NCBI GenBank assembly: GCA_946549035.1
Contig: CAMNQH010000023.1
Location: 1-48,938, forward strand
DNA: 48,938 nucleotides
DNA from: an uncultured Lachnospiraceae bacterium
GTDB lineage: Bacteria; Bacillota; Clostridia; Lachnospirales; Lachnospiraceae
Direction: 5' to 3'
Shown in pieces: positions 1 to 7,403 of this stretch. Every line of letters begins with the position of its first letter. Position 1 is the first letter of the stretch. A program made the position numbers and the translations under genes. The notes beneath the pieces were generated by a model, which did not search any database, was not told the DNA's origin, and was given only the letters and a program-made list of their open reading frames with translations.

Positions 1-415
1 GGTTCAGGGAAGGGTGTATGAGTTCAGCAACAATTTCGGCGCCTTTGTAGCGGTGGATGATCAATATTCCGGATTGATTCCCAGCCATGAGGACCATAGC
101 TTTCTGCGTATCGGGGATGTGATTGAGGCCAGGGTTACCGGGGTAAAGCCCGACGGAAAGCTGGATTTGACCCTGCGGGAAAAAGCCCATATTCAGATGG
201 ACAAGGATGCTCATCATGTGCTGGAAGTGCTGGAAGAATATGCAGGAGTGCTTCCTTTTAACGATAAGGCGTCTCCAGAGCTGATTATGCGGGAAATGAA
301 AATGAGCAAAGGGGCGTTTAAACGTGCCGTAGGCCGTTTATATAAAGAACGGAAAATAGAAATAACAGAGCAAAGCATACGTCTGCTTTCGGAGGAACGT
401 CGTAATGTCCAATAA
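1..415 (+). CDS. CvfB-like S1 RNA-binding protein, C-terminal part
   Basis: The reading frame is open from the window edge (frame starting at base 2), so the gene begins upstream and only the last ~137 codons are present. The visible part starts inside an S1 (OB-fold) domain with the pattern GRVYEFSNNFGAFVAV and ends that domain at LDLTLREK. A winged-helix-like segment follows (SKGAFKRAVGRLYKERKIEI). S1 modules plus a C-terminal winged helix is the layout of the CvfB/YitL family of RNA-binding proteins, usually about 280 aa; in Staphylococcus CvfB affects virulence-factor expression. The GTG at base 14 is an internal codon, not the start. The 3' end overlaps the CPBP protease start by 11 bp, implying translational coupling. 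Confidence 0.8.
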   Translation, partial: VQGRVYEFSNNFGAFVAVDDQYSGLIPSHEDHSFLRIGDVIEARVTGVKPDGKLDLTLREKAHIQMDKDAHHVLEVLEEYAGVLPFNDKASPELIMREMKMSKGAFKRAVGRLYKERKIEITEQSIRLLSEERRNVQ

Positions 416-1340
416 AAATGTGAATCGTGTATTTCTAATTACAGTTGCAGTTTACCTGGGAGTGAGTCTGCTATTGGGATTTGTGACAACGATACGTATG
501 TCTGTGAATGCAGGGCTGCTCTTGTCTCAAGCCTTGGTTCTGCTTCCTTCTTTGATTTACTGTGGAATTCGCCGGATTCCCCTGGGGGAAGTGGTTCCCT
601 TCCGAAAAATGAAGTTTTCCGTGTGGATACTGGTAGTTGTGTGTACGTATTTGATGTATCCTTTGCTGATTGTGCTGAATGCCTTGACCTTGTTTTTTGT
701 GGAATCCGGAACCATGGATTTGATGGGTAGCGCTACTCAGAACCATTTTTTGATTGCAACGCTTTTGATGGCGGGAGTTCCGGCTTTTGTAGAGGAGTTT
801 GTGTTCCGGGGAATGCTGTTTTCTACATATAAAAAAAGTAAGCTGCTGCCGGCGGTATTTTTAAGCGCTTTTTTATTCGGATGTATGCATTTGAATTTTA
901 ATCAGTTTTTGTATGCGTTTGCACTGGGAATTTATCTGGCTTTTTTAGTGGAAGCCACAGGAAGCATTTTAAGTTCCATGCTGGCCCATTTTACCATTAA
1001 TTTTACCAGCGTACTTATGACGTATGCCCTGCCGAAGCTGCTTCAGGCAGCAGGGGGAGGGCTGGAGACTCAAACGCCTGCTCCCAGCGGAAAATTTCTT
1101 TCCACTATGGATGAGGGATCCTTATTGATCATGATGATAGGCGTAGTCTTTTGGGCTGCGATTGCTCTTGGAACTACGGCGGGAGGCATAGGCGTATATA
1201 TTGCCATTTCCAAAATCAGCGGGCGGTGGGAACATGTGAAAACCATGTTCCGGCAGGGGACAAGAGAGCGTCTGCTGAGCATATCCGTAGTGATTGCCGC
1301 TGTGCTGGCGATTGCTTTTATGATAGTGAGCATCATATAA
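405..1340 (+). CDS. CPBP family intramembrane metalloprotease
   Basis: Polytopic membrane protein of 311 aa with about eight hydrophobic segments. The signature of the CPBP (CAAX protease / bacteriocin-processing, Abi) family is visible: the EExxxR motif at residues 130-135 (EEFVFRG) and a histidine in CMHLNFNQ near residue 162, followed by another His-containing helix (LAHFTINF). These residues form the active site of glutamate-type intramembrane proteases such as Rce1. In bacteria, members process or confer immunity to peptides, but the substrate here is unknown. It overlaps the CvfB-like gene by 11 bp. The next gene, a lipoprotein, follows after 39 bp with its own strong ribosome-binding site (AGGAGG). 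Confidence 0.85.
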   Translation: MSNKNVNRVFLITVAVYLGVSLLLGFVTTIRMSVNAGLLLSQALVLLPSLIYCGIRRIPLGEVVPFRKMKFSVWILVVVCTYLMYPLLIVLNALTLFFVESGTMDLMGSATQNHFLIATLLMAGVPAFVEEFVFRGMLFSTYKKSKLLPAVFLSAFLFGCMHLNFNQFLYAFALGIYLAFLVEATGSILSSMLAHFTINFTSVLMTYALPKLLQAAGGGLETQTPAPSGKFLSTMDEGSLLIMMIGVVFWAAIALGTTAGGIGVYIAISKISGRWEHVKTMFRQGTRERLLSISVVIAAVLAIAFMIVSII

Positions 1341-1379
1341 GAAAGATTCTTATCATATGAAAAAGAAGGAGGAAGTAAC

Positions 1380-2261
1380 ATGAAATCGAAAAAAAGCAGA
1401 GCATTTGCAGGGATTTTCCTTTGTCTGGTATTGTTTGCGGCTCTTTCTCTTCAGGGGTGTAAAGGAAAGGAAGACAAAAAAGAGACGTCCGGCCAGGAGG
1501 AGAATCAAAAAGACAAGGATTTGGATCAAGACGCGCCTGAGGAAGAAGATGGAGAAGAGGGCGCCGGGGAAGAAGCCTCTTTGCCAGAAGAGGAAGCGCC
1601 AGCAGAGCTGCCGGATACGGTGCGCTGGTTTAATGCTTCTTATGCTATTTTGACGGAATTAAACGGCTGGGACTACAATATATTTGCAGGGCTTCCCGCA
1701 AACGATATGGTGAAAGAGATGGAGATCCAGTCTTTGGAGCAGTGGTGGAGCGTGACGGACCGCCAAAGCGCAGATGAAACGCTGGATTGGGCTTTGACAG
1801 AAGGGCATCGTACGGAATTTGTGGAGAATATGCAGCAACTGGAGCAAGCCGGTATGGGAGAAGTGGCTCCGGAAGGACGAAAGGACTTTATGCTGGCTAA
1901 TTTCCAGGTGACAGAAGAAGAGGCTCAGACTTATGTCAATGATTATGCCATGTATGAACAGTATGGCGCCGGGGCGATCGACGGATGGGATTACTGCCGC
2001 GCCATGAATCTGGTAAGCTTTTATTATCTGGCCCAATATTATACGGAGGAAGAAGCTCTGGATAAGTCCTTAGAGATTGCCAAGACCATACAGCCCTTGT
2101 TTACTTCTTGGGACGAATTGGTGGACAGCTATCTGAGAGGTTATGAATACTGGGCGGACGAAAGCTCCCAGGAGCGCCGCAGCGTATATGAAGATTTAAA
2201 GAGCCGTGAAGACAATCCCTATGAAGTAGATTATAATACGACGCTGGAAAAAGTCTGGTAA
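1380..2261 (+). CDS. DUF1266 domain lipoprotein
   Basis: 293-aa secreted lipoprotein. The N-terminus has Lys/Arg residues, a hydrophobic stretch and a lipobox ending LSLQGC, so Cys27 is the likely lipidated residue. A very acidic Glu/Asp-rich linker (roughly residues 30-80) leads to a globular domain. That domain carries the DUF1266 hallmarks: a repeated WW/W...A pattern, GAIDGWDYCRAMNLVSFYYLA and a C-terminal SYLRGYEYW segment. DUF1266 has no established biochemical activity. The start ATG is preceded by AAGGAGGAAGTAAC. A strong terminator follows, closing the CvfB-CPBP-lipoprotein run. Confidence 0.8.
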   Translation: MKSKKSRAFAGIFLCLVLFAALSLQGCKGKEDKKETSGQEENQKDKDLDQDAPEEEDGEEGAGEEASLPEEEAPAELPDTVRWFNASYAILTELNGWDYNIFAGLPANDMVKEMEIQSLEQWWSVTDRQSADETLDWALTEGHRTEFVENMQQLEQAGMGEVAPEGRKDFMLANFQVTEEEAQTYVNDYAMYEQYGAGAIDGWDYCRAMNLVSFYYLAQYYTEEEALDKSLEIAKTIQPLFTSWDELVDSYLRGYEYWADESSQERRSVYEDLKSREDNPYEVDYNTTLEKVW

Positions 2262-2288
2262 CAGAAAGATCATTTGTCCTGCATAGAG

Positions 2289-2331
2289 AAGGCCCCGCAC
2301 CGTGCATAGAACACGATGCGGGGCCTTTTTG
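2289..2331 (+). terminator. Rho-independent terminator after the DUF1266 gene
   Basis: GC-rich stem GGCCCCGCACCGTG (from 2291) pairs with CACGATGCGGGGCC (to 2325) around a short loop and is followed by TTTTT. It lies between a plus-strand gene and the convergent minus-strand yjfB-like gene. Confidence 0.9.
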
Positions 2332-2342
2332 GAACAACAAAA

Positions 2343-2519
2343 CTATACCAGTACGTCAATGTTGCTTCCAAGATGAGGAGAAACGGACTGCTCTAAAGCT
2401 TTCACCATGCTGTCTCCCTGTGTCTCCATAAGGTCTAATTGCTTGCTTAACATAGCAACGCCGATATCATTTCCAGTTGTGATGGAACTGAGGGCAGTTG
2501 ATAAAGAAGCAATATCCAT
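2343..2519 (-). CDS. YjfB-like putative motility protein
   Basis: 58-aa protein starting MDIASLSTALSS and ending SVSPHLGSNIDVLV. This matches the short YjfB family (annotated as putative motility protein), which has the same MDIA start and the QSVxPHLGxxIDVxV tail. The start at 2519 is chosen because a perfect Shine-Dalgarno (AGGAGGGGATCTT then ATG) precedes it; the longer frame to 2624 lacks one. The protein is mostly helical with no signal peptide. No flagellar genes are nearby, so a motility role rests only on the family name. Confidence 0.8.
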   Translation of the reverse strand: MDIASLSTALSSITTGNDIGVAMLSKQLDLMETQGDSMVKALEQSVSPHLGSNIDVLV

Positions 2520-2757
2520 AAGATCCCCTCCTTTCTGATTGCGCGGCAGCGTTTGATAAAATACGCCATATGTTGTGTTCATATCCGGCAGTTTCATTAT
2601 CGCACCGAAACCAAAAAAAAGCAAGGCGCAGGGTAGATTTTTATGGAAAAAGTGTGTATACTAAATACGGTTCACTTTGTGAGCAGGTACTGTAGAGAAT
2701 TCTATAAATCGTAAATAATGCTCAAAGAAAAAGAGAAGAGTATAAAGGAGAATCGTC

Positions 2758-3669
2758 ATGTATGATGTAATCGTAATCGGCAGCGGTCCGGCGGGGCTGT
2801 CAGCCGCTATATATGGAAAACGTGCGTGTCTTGATACGCTGGTAGTGGAGAAGCAGCCCATGAGCGGCGGGCAGATACTGAATACTTATGAGGTGGATAA
2901 CTATCCCGGACTGCCAGGTTTGGGAGGATTTGAGCTGGGAATGAAGCTGCGGGCTCATGCGGACGCTATGGAAGCAAAGTTTCTCCAGGCGGATGTGACA
3001 AAGGTGGAAAAAATAAGCGGCGGATACCGTATTGTTACCAGCAAAGAGAATTATGACGCAAAGACAGTGATATTTGCCACAGGAGCCGGACACCGGAAAC
3101 TGGAGGTTTCGGGAGAAGACAGACTTAGCGGAATGGGAGTATCTTATTGCGCTACCTGCGACGGGGCGTTTTTTCGGGAGAAAGTGACAACCGTTGTGGG
3201 AGGCGGGGATGTGGCTTTGGAGGACGCGCTGTTTTTGGCCCGTTCCTGCAAAAAGGTATATCTGGTTCACCGCAGAGATGCTTTTCGCGGTGCAAAAGCG
3301 CTTCAGGAGAAAGTGTTGAGGACAGATAATATTGAAGTGCTCTGGGACAGCCAGGTGAAAGAGATCCTGGGAGAAAACCAGGTGAAGCAGATAGAAGTAT
3401 ATAATAAGAAAGAAAAAAGCAGCAGGTTTGTGGATACCGACGGCGTATTTATTGCCGTGGGGATACAGCCCAATTCTGTTCTGGCCCAAGGCATAGCGGA
3501 TTTGGATGAAGGCGGCTATATTATTGCCGGAGAGGATGGCAAAACCAGCGCGCCGGGAGTATACGCGGCAGGGGATGTGCGCACAAAACAGCTTCGCCAG
3601 GTGATTACTGCGGCTGCGGATGGTGCAAATGTGATAACCTCAGTGGAAAACTACCTGTATACTTTGTAA
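2758..3669 (+). CDS. trxB: Thioredoxin-disulfide reductase
   Basis: 303-aa flavoprotein that reduces thioredoxin with NADPH in the cytoplasm. An N-terminal FAD-binding motif (IGSGPAGLSAAIY), the redox-active pair CATC (Cys131 and Cys134), an NAD(P)-binding motif (VVGGGDVALEDA) and the C-terminal FAD motif (GVYAAGDVR) appear in the standard TrxB order and spacing. Length is slightly below the usual 310-320 aa but complete. The ATG follows AAAGGAGAATCGTC. No thioredoxin gene is adjacent. It appears to be a single-gene unit between the minus-strand yjfB-like gene and the independently promoted NlpC/P60 gene. Confidence 0.95.
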   Translation: MYDVIVIGSGPAGLSAAIYGKRACLDTLVVEKQPMSGGQILNTYEVDNYPGLPGLGGFELGMKLRAHADAMEAKFLQADVTKVEKISGGYRIVTSKENYDAKTVIFATGAGHRKLEVSGEDRLSGMGVSYCATCDGAFFREKVTTVVGGGDVALEDALFLARSCKKVYLVHRRDAFRGAKALQEKVLRTDNIEVLWDSQVKEILGENQVKQIEVYNKKEKSSRFVDTDGVFIAVGIQPNSVLAQGIADLDEGGYIIAGEDGKTSAPGVYAAGDVRTKQLRQVITAAADGANVITSVENYLYTL

Positions 3670-3679
3670 AAAATGGATG

Positions 3680-3708
3680 TTGACAAGGACGTGCTCGTTT
3701 GCTATAAT
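3680..3708 (+). promoter_or_regulatory. Consensus sigma-A promoter of the NlpC/P60 gene
   Basis: Perfect TTGACA at 3680-3685 and perfect TATAAT at 3703-3708 separated by 17 bp. The predicted start is near 3715, giving a leader of about 80 nt before the NlpC/P60 start codon. Confidence 0.9.
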
Positions 3709-3714
3709 AACCCA

Positions 3715-3751
3715 TGTAATAAATTTGTAACAAATAATAAGACGATGTAAC
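3715..3751 (+). promoter_or_regulatory. WalR-like direct-repeat box over the transcription start
   Basis: TGTAAT (3715-3720), five bases, TGTAAC (3726-3731) exactly fits the Bacillus WalR consensus TGTWAH-N5-TGTWAH; a third TGTAAC lies at 3746-3751. The box overlaps or sits just downstream of the predicted start, a position associated with repression in Bacillus. The target, a cell-wall hydrolase, is a typical WalRK regulon member. No walRK genes are in this window. Confidence 0.5.
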
Positions 3752-3796
3752 AAATAGTGAAACAAATGATTCGATTCAGAACTATGGGAGGTTCGC

Positions 3797-5104
3797 ATGA
3801 ACAGGAATTCAATTCGGACGAAAGTTAGAGTAGCTAGCTGCTGCCTTGCAGGAGCAGTTGTGATTAGCGGAAGTTCTTTTATATCAAATGCAGCAATCAA
3901 TGTAGGAACATCTAATTTTGCTTCAGTAGCGGAAGCAGAAGAGAATAATGTAAACCCCTCTGCGGGAGTTTCTTTAAGTCTTGCTCAGTACGCCAATGAG
4001 CAGCCCGAGGAAGAAGCCAAGGGAGACGAGGACCAGCAGGACGACGGTGAAGCAGCCAAGGAGGGCGGCGAGGAAGCGGCTCCCCAGGAAGACGCCGGCG
4101 CAGAAGAGGAGACTTCTCAGGAAGCTCCCCCCGAGAAATCAGAATTCTCCGATATCGGCGTATCCAATGTGGACGACGATTCTTACATAAATATTCGTAA
4201 TATTGCCAGCACGGACGGCGAGATCGTAGGAAAGCTTTACAGCAAGTCTGCCGTAACCGTATTGGGAAGCGAAGGAGAATGGTACAAGATCCATTCTGGT
4301 AATTGTGAAGGATATATTAAGAGCGAGTATATTACTACCGGCAATGATGAACTGGCCAAGTCCATCAGCACCAGAGTTGCTATTGTAAATACGGATAATT
4401 TGAACATCAGAGATGACCAGTCTACAGAAGGCACTGTTTTGGGACAAGTAGACAGCGGCGATCAGCTGATCGTAACAGAAGAGCTGGAAGGCTGGGCAAA
4501 GGTTTCTACCGATGAAGGTGAAGGCTTTGTATCTGCTGATTATGTAGAGTATAAGAACTACTTTAAAGTTGCAGAATCCAAAGAGGAAGAAGAAGAGAGA
4601 CTGAGAAGAGAAGAGGAAGCAAGACAGGCGGCAGCCGCAGCAGAGGCGGAAGCAGCCAGAGCTGCATCAAGAGCAGCTTCCCAGAGTTCCCGTTCTTCCG
4701 GAAGCTCCGATTCTCATGCGGATACAGGAGCTGCAAGAACATACAATCCCCCATCAGGCGGAAGCGGACAAGCTGTTGTTGATTATGCCTGCCAGTTTGT
4801 TGGTAATCCATACGTATATGGTGGTTCCAGCTTGACCAACGGTGCAGATTGTTCAGGATTTATAATGGCTGTATATGCGGCCTTCGGAGTTGGCCTTCCC
4901 CATTCTTCCAGCGGAATGAGAGGCGTAGGATATGAAGTAAGCCAGTCAGAGATGCAGCCGGGCGATATCATTTGCTATGACGGACATGTAGCGATCTATG
5001 TAGGCGGAGATACCATTGTACACGCCAGCACACCGTCAACCGGAATTAAGTATAGCTCTCCGGCAGCATACAGAAGTATTATTACAGTAAGAAGAATTTT
5101 CTAG
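3797..5104 (+). CDS. Secreted SH3-domain NlpC/P60 peptidoglycan endopeptidase
   Basis: 435-aa exported wall hydrolase. In order: signal peptide (about residues 1-33, ending near FISNAA), an acidic Glu/Ala-rich linker (about 70-115), two bacterial SH3 domains (about 118-180 and 190-250, each with INIRN/LNIRD then GWAKV/WYKI type strands), an Ala/Glu-rich coiled segment with a Ser-rich tail (about 258-310), and a C-terminal NlpC/P60 domain. The catalytic residues are visible: Cys352 in GADCSGF, His near 397 in DGHVAIY and a polar partner near 409 in VHAS. The family cleaves D-Glu-(meso)DAP-type bonds in stem peptides. Start: GGGAGGTTCGC then ATG. It has its own consensus promoter with a WalR-like box and its own terminator. 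Confidence 0.93.
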   Translation: MNRNSIRTKVRVASCCLAGAVVISGSSFISNAAINVGTSNFASVAEAEENNVNPSAGVSLSLAQYANEQPEEEAKGDEDQQDDGEAAKEGGEEAAPQEDAGAEEETSQEAPPEKSEFSDIGVSNVDDDSYINIRNIASTDGEIVGKLYSKSAVTVLGSEGEWYKIHSGNCEGYIKSEYITTGNDELAKSISTRVAIVNTDNLNIRDDQSTEGTVLGQVDSGDQLIVTEELEGWAKVSTDEGEGFVSADYVEYKNYFKVAESKEEEEERLRREEEARQAAAAAEAEAARAASRAASQSSRSSGSSDSHADTGAARTYNPPSGGSGQAVVDYACQFVGNPYVYGGSSLTNGADCSGFIMAVYAAFGVGLPHSSSGMRGVGYEVSQSEMQPGDIICYDGHVAIYVGGDTIVHASTPSTGIKYSSPAAYRSIITVRRIF

Positions 5105-5120
5105 TCTTTTAGACAATGAC

Positions 5121-5156
5121 AGATGCCAGAATTTTGATTCTGGCATCTTTTTTTTT
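5121..5156 (+). terminator. Rho-independent terminator after the NlpC/P60 gene
   Basis: Perfect 11-bp stem AGATGCCAGAA / TTCTGGCATCT with a 5-base loop, followed by nine or more T residues. Confidence 0.93.
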
Positions 5157-5222
5157 GAAAGTTTGTAGAATTTCCTGTCAACTGAAAAGCGGTAAAAGGC
5201 AGGCGTAAAGGGAAAAATAGCA

Positions 5223-5437
5223 ATATGCACAAATCCATGGGGAACTTGGGGATAATGTGTCGAATGTGGAAAGTTATCCGGAAAGTTATCCACAATAAAA
5301 CACGTCGATTTATGGGCAAAAATGAGTTATACACCGAGTTATGCACATTATCCACAAAATTGGGGATAAAAAAGATGGTTTACATAGGACGAAAAAGGAA
5401 CGCGTGTTTTGTAAAGTACTGATAAAAATGTGGATAT
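5223..5437. other. Cluster of DnaA-box sequences in a gene-free stretch
   Basis: The 480 bp between the NlpC/P60 terminator and the WecG-like gene has no convincing gene. It holds three exact matches to the DnaA-box consensus TTATNCACA on the plus strand: 5286-5294 (TTATCCACA), 5339-5347 (TTATGCACA) and 5348-5356 (TTATCCACA). The last two abut without a gap. One-mismatch copies lie at 5223-5231 (ATATGCACA), 5327-5335 (TTATACACC) and, on the minus strand, 5429-5437 (ATATCCACA). Weaker TTATCC and TGTGGA pieces fill the space. Spacings of 12 and 9 bp resemble cooperative DnaA arrays. dnaA and dnaN are not nearby, so this is more likely a titration or regulatory cluster than the chromosomal origin. 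Confidence 0.7.
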
Positions 5438-5497
5438 CAAGGGGAAAAACGAAAAAAGAGGTTGACAATTCAATTTTCAGATAGTACGGAAAAGTAG

Positions 5498-5526
5498 TTG
5501 AAAAGACAGGATGATTTTGGTATACT
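5498..5526 (+). promoter_or_regulatory. Probable sigma-A promoter for the wecG-like/yitT unit
   Basis: TTGAAA (5498-5503), 17 bp, TATACT (5521-5526). The predicted start near 5533 gives a ~100-nt leader before the WecG-like start codon. A second TTGACA at 5462 lacks a good -10 at the right distance. Confidence 0.6.
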
Positions 5527-5633
5527 TCATAAGTAATTTAGAGATAAGGGTAAAAGCAGAGCGTTGCCTTTCAAGAAACTTTTGCGGATGCATAGGATAG
5601 AAAAAGGGAGAGAGACTATAAGACAGGTGCACT

Positions 5634-6296
5634 ATGATTAAGAAAATAGAGATAATGGGGATTCAACTAGATAATTACACAGTGCAGGAAGCCATGGAGC
5701 AAGTGGATGCCTACCTGGAGAATACGGTGATGAATACCATCGGTTCTATTACGATGGAGACTTTAGCTCAGGCCAAGGAGCAGGCGGATTTGAAAGAAGG
5801 CATTGAAGCTTTGGATCTTGCCATTGTGACAGATCAGGAGATTTTAAAAGCAGCCGGAGTAAATACGCCCCAGCGTCTGAAAGAGACGACAGAACAGCAG
5901 TTTCTCCATGAATTTTTACAACGGATGGTTCAAGAGAGCAAGACGGTATACTTATTCGGAGAATCAAGAGAGCAGGTAGAAGGAGTAGAACGTTTGCTCC
6001 AGGAGAGTTACAAGGGGCTTTCCATATTAGGGGGATTTGCCATGGAGGAATGTGGAGAGGACTATGAAGCGGCTGTAAATGAGGTAAACAGTATTTTACC
6101 GGATGTTATTTTATCCGTGCTGCCTTCCCCTGGACAAGAATATTTTCTCAAGGCGAATAAGGAAAAGATGAGCGCCAAAATATGGTATGGGTTAGGCAGC
6201 GGTTTTGGCAGGCACCGCAATGTTCTAAAAGGTCTGGTAAAAAAAATCATCCATAAGGAGATGCTGCGGAGTATGCGTTTGAAGGGGGAGAATTAA
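5634..6296 (+). CDS. WecG/TagA/CpsF family glycosyltransferase-like protein
   Basis: 220-aa protein with the fold pattern of WecG/TagA/CpsF enzymes, which add a ManNAc-type sugar to lipid-linked acceptors in wall or capsule glycan synthesis. Supporting segments are IMGIQLDNYTVQEAM at the N-terminus, TVYLFGESREQVEG, a central GGFAMEE strand and ILSVLPSPGQEYFL. It looks degenerate: where the family normally has a TPN..E motif it has GSITMETLAQ, and the usual ADG/PDG motif reads VTDQEIL, so catalysis is doubtful. Length is a little below the usual ~240 aa. The start follows a weak ribosome-binding site (GACAGGTGCACT). YitT follows after 17 bp with its own AAAGGAGGGG. Confidence 0.72.
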   Translation: MIKKIEIMGIQLDNYTVQEAMEQVDAYLENTVMNTIGSITMETLAQAKEQADLKEGIEALDLAIVTDQEILKAAGVNTPQRLKETTEQQFLHEFLQRMVQESKTVYLFGESREQVEGVERLLQESYKGLSILGGFAMEECGEDYEAAVNEVNSILPDVILSVLPSPGQEYFLKANKEKMSAKIWYGLGSGFGRHRNVLKGLVKKIIHKEMLRSMRLKGEN

Positions 6297-6313
6297 AGGA
6301 GGGGTATCATGAT

Positions 6314-7189
6314 ATGAAGCAGATAACACAAAAGAGGCCGTGGATGGCATGGCTTATGATAGTGGCGGGCACAGGATTGATGGGAGTGGGAATCAAAAGT
6401 ATTTACGATCCCATTAGCTTGGTTACAGGCGGGTTTACCGGTATTTCCATTATTGTTAAGGAATTGTCGGGAAACGTAATTGAAGGAGGGATTCCTCTGT
6501 GGCTGACGAACCTGGCTTTAAACATCCCCTTATTTTTGCTGGCGCTTCGTATTAAGGGAAAACGGTTTATCGGCCGCACAGCGGTGGCGACGGTATTACT
6601 GTCTGCATGGCTGTATGTGCTGCCGGACATAGATTTGGTGGCCGGCGACTATACCTTGGCCGCAGTTTTTGGAGGGGTCACCAACGGTGTGGGAATCGGA
6701 ATGATTTTGCTGGCTAAGGCTACTACGGGGGGCACAGATCTGGTGGCGGCCTTGATTCAACATAAGCTGAGGCATTATTCCATTGCCCAAATTATGCAGG
6801 TGCTGGATGGATTGATTGTATTGTTTGGCTTGTATCTATTTGGAGTGCAGCCTGCGCTGTACGCGATTGTGTCAATCTTTATCGTATCCAAATTGTCGGA
6901 CGCTTTGATGGAAGGATTCAAGTTTTCCAAAGCTGCCTTTATTATTACAAAGCACTACGACCAGGTAGCAAAGACGATAATGAAAGAACTGAACCGGGGC
7001 GTCACTGGGTTGGATGCAAGAGGCATGTATTCCGGAGAAGAAAAATGTATGCTGTACTGCGTGGTATCCAAAAAAGAGATCGTGGAATTAAAAGAATTGG
7101 TGCTGGATATTGACCGGGATGCTTTCGTCATCGTTACAGACGCAAGGGAAGTGCTGGGAGAAGGATTTCAAGATTATCGTGATGCTTAA
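6314..7189 (+). CDS. YitT family membrane protein (DUF161 + DUF2179)
   Basis: 291-aa membrane protein. The N-terminal two thirds hold five or six hydrophobic helices with the family motif LVTGGFTGISII and the repeat-like TTGGTDLVAALI (YitT/DUF161 halves). The C-terminal ~80 residues form the cytosolic DUF2179 domain (ITKHYDQVAKTIMKEL, GVTGLDARGMYSG, VLYCVV-type strand and FVIVTDAREVLGEGF). The transported substrate of YitT proteins is not established. It probably shares a transcript with the WecG-like gene, and a clear terminator follows. Confidence 0.9.
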   Translation: MKQITQKRPWMAWLMIVAGTGLMGVGIKSIYDPISLVTGGFTGISIIVKELSGNVIEGGIPLWLTNLALNIPLFLLALRIKGKRFIGRTAVATVLLSAWLYVLPDIDLVAGDYTLAAVFGGVTNGVGIGMILLAKATTGGTDLVAALIQHKLRHYSIAQIMQVLDGLIVLFGLYLFGVQPALYAIVSIFIVSKLSDALMEGFKFSKAAFIITKHYDQVAKTIMKELNRGVTGLDARGMYSGEEKCMLYCVVSKKEIVELKELVLDIDRDAFVIVTDAREVLGEGFQDYRDA

Positions 7190-7242
7190 GAATTTGTGTA
7201 CTATGCCTAAAGGAAGGGAGCAGGAAATTTTGGAAAAATGGC

Positions 7243-7286
7243 GAGGAAATGCATGAAAAAAAGTGTATTTCCTCTTTCCTTTTTTG
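7243..7286 (+). terminator. Rho-independent terminator after yitT
   Basis: Stem GAGGAAATGCA (7243-7253) / TGTATTTCCTC (7264-7274), 11 pairs with one G-U, loop of 10, followed by TTTCCTTTTTTG. Confidence 0.85.
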
Positions 7287-7403
7287 TAATTTTGCATTAA
7301 AATACAAGATAAGGTGTTTTGGCCTCCCCGGAAACGGGCGGATAATTTTGTGAAAGTTGTATAAAGCAGAGTACCGAGAGAACTAAGAAAAGGAGTGGAA
7401 CAT

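Noticed and set aside
1405-1653. 82-aa basic frame inside the lipoprotein gene
   Set aside because: Plus-one shadow of the acidic linker in an A/G-rich region.
2654-2662. trxB promoter at TATACT
   Set aside because: A TATACT is present but the matching -35 region (TAGATT) is poor, so no promoter was listed.
5225-5422. 65-aa open frame across the DnaA-box cluster
   Set aside because: No ribosome-binding site, low-complexity basic translation, and the DNA is better explained by repeated TTATCCACA-type boxes.
5157-5633. Chromosomal replication origin
   Set aside because: dnaA, dnaN, rpmH or other usual oriC neighbours are absent, so titration or regulation is more likely; not excluded without GC skew.
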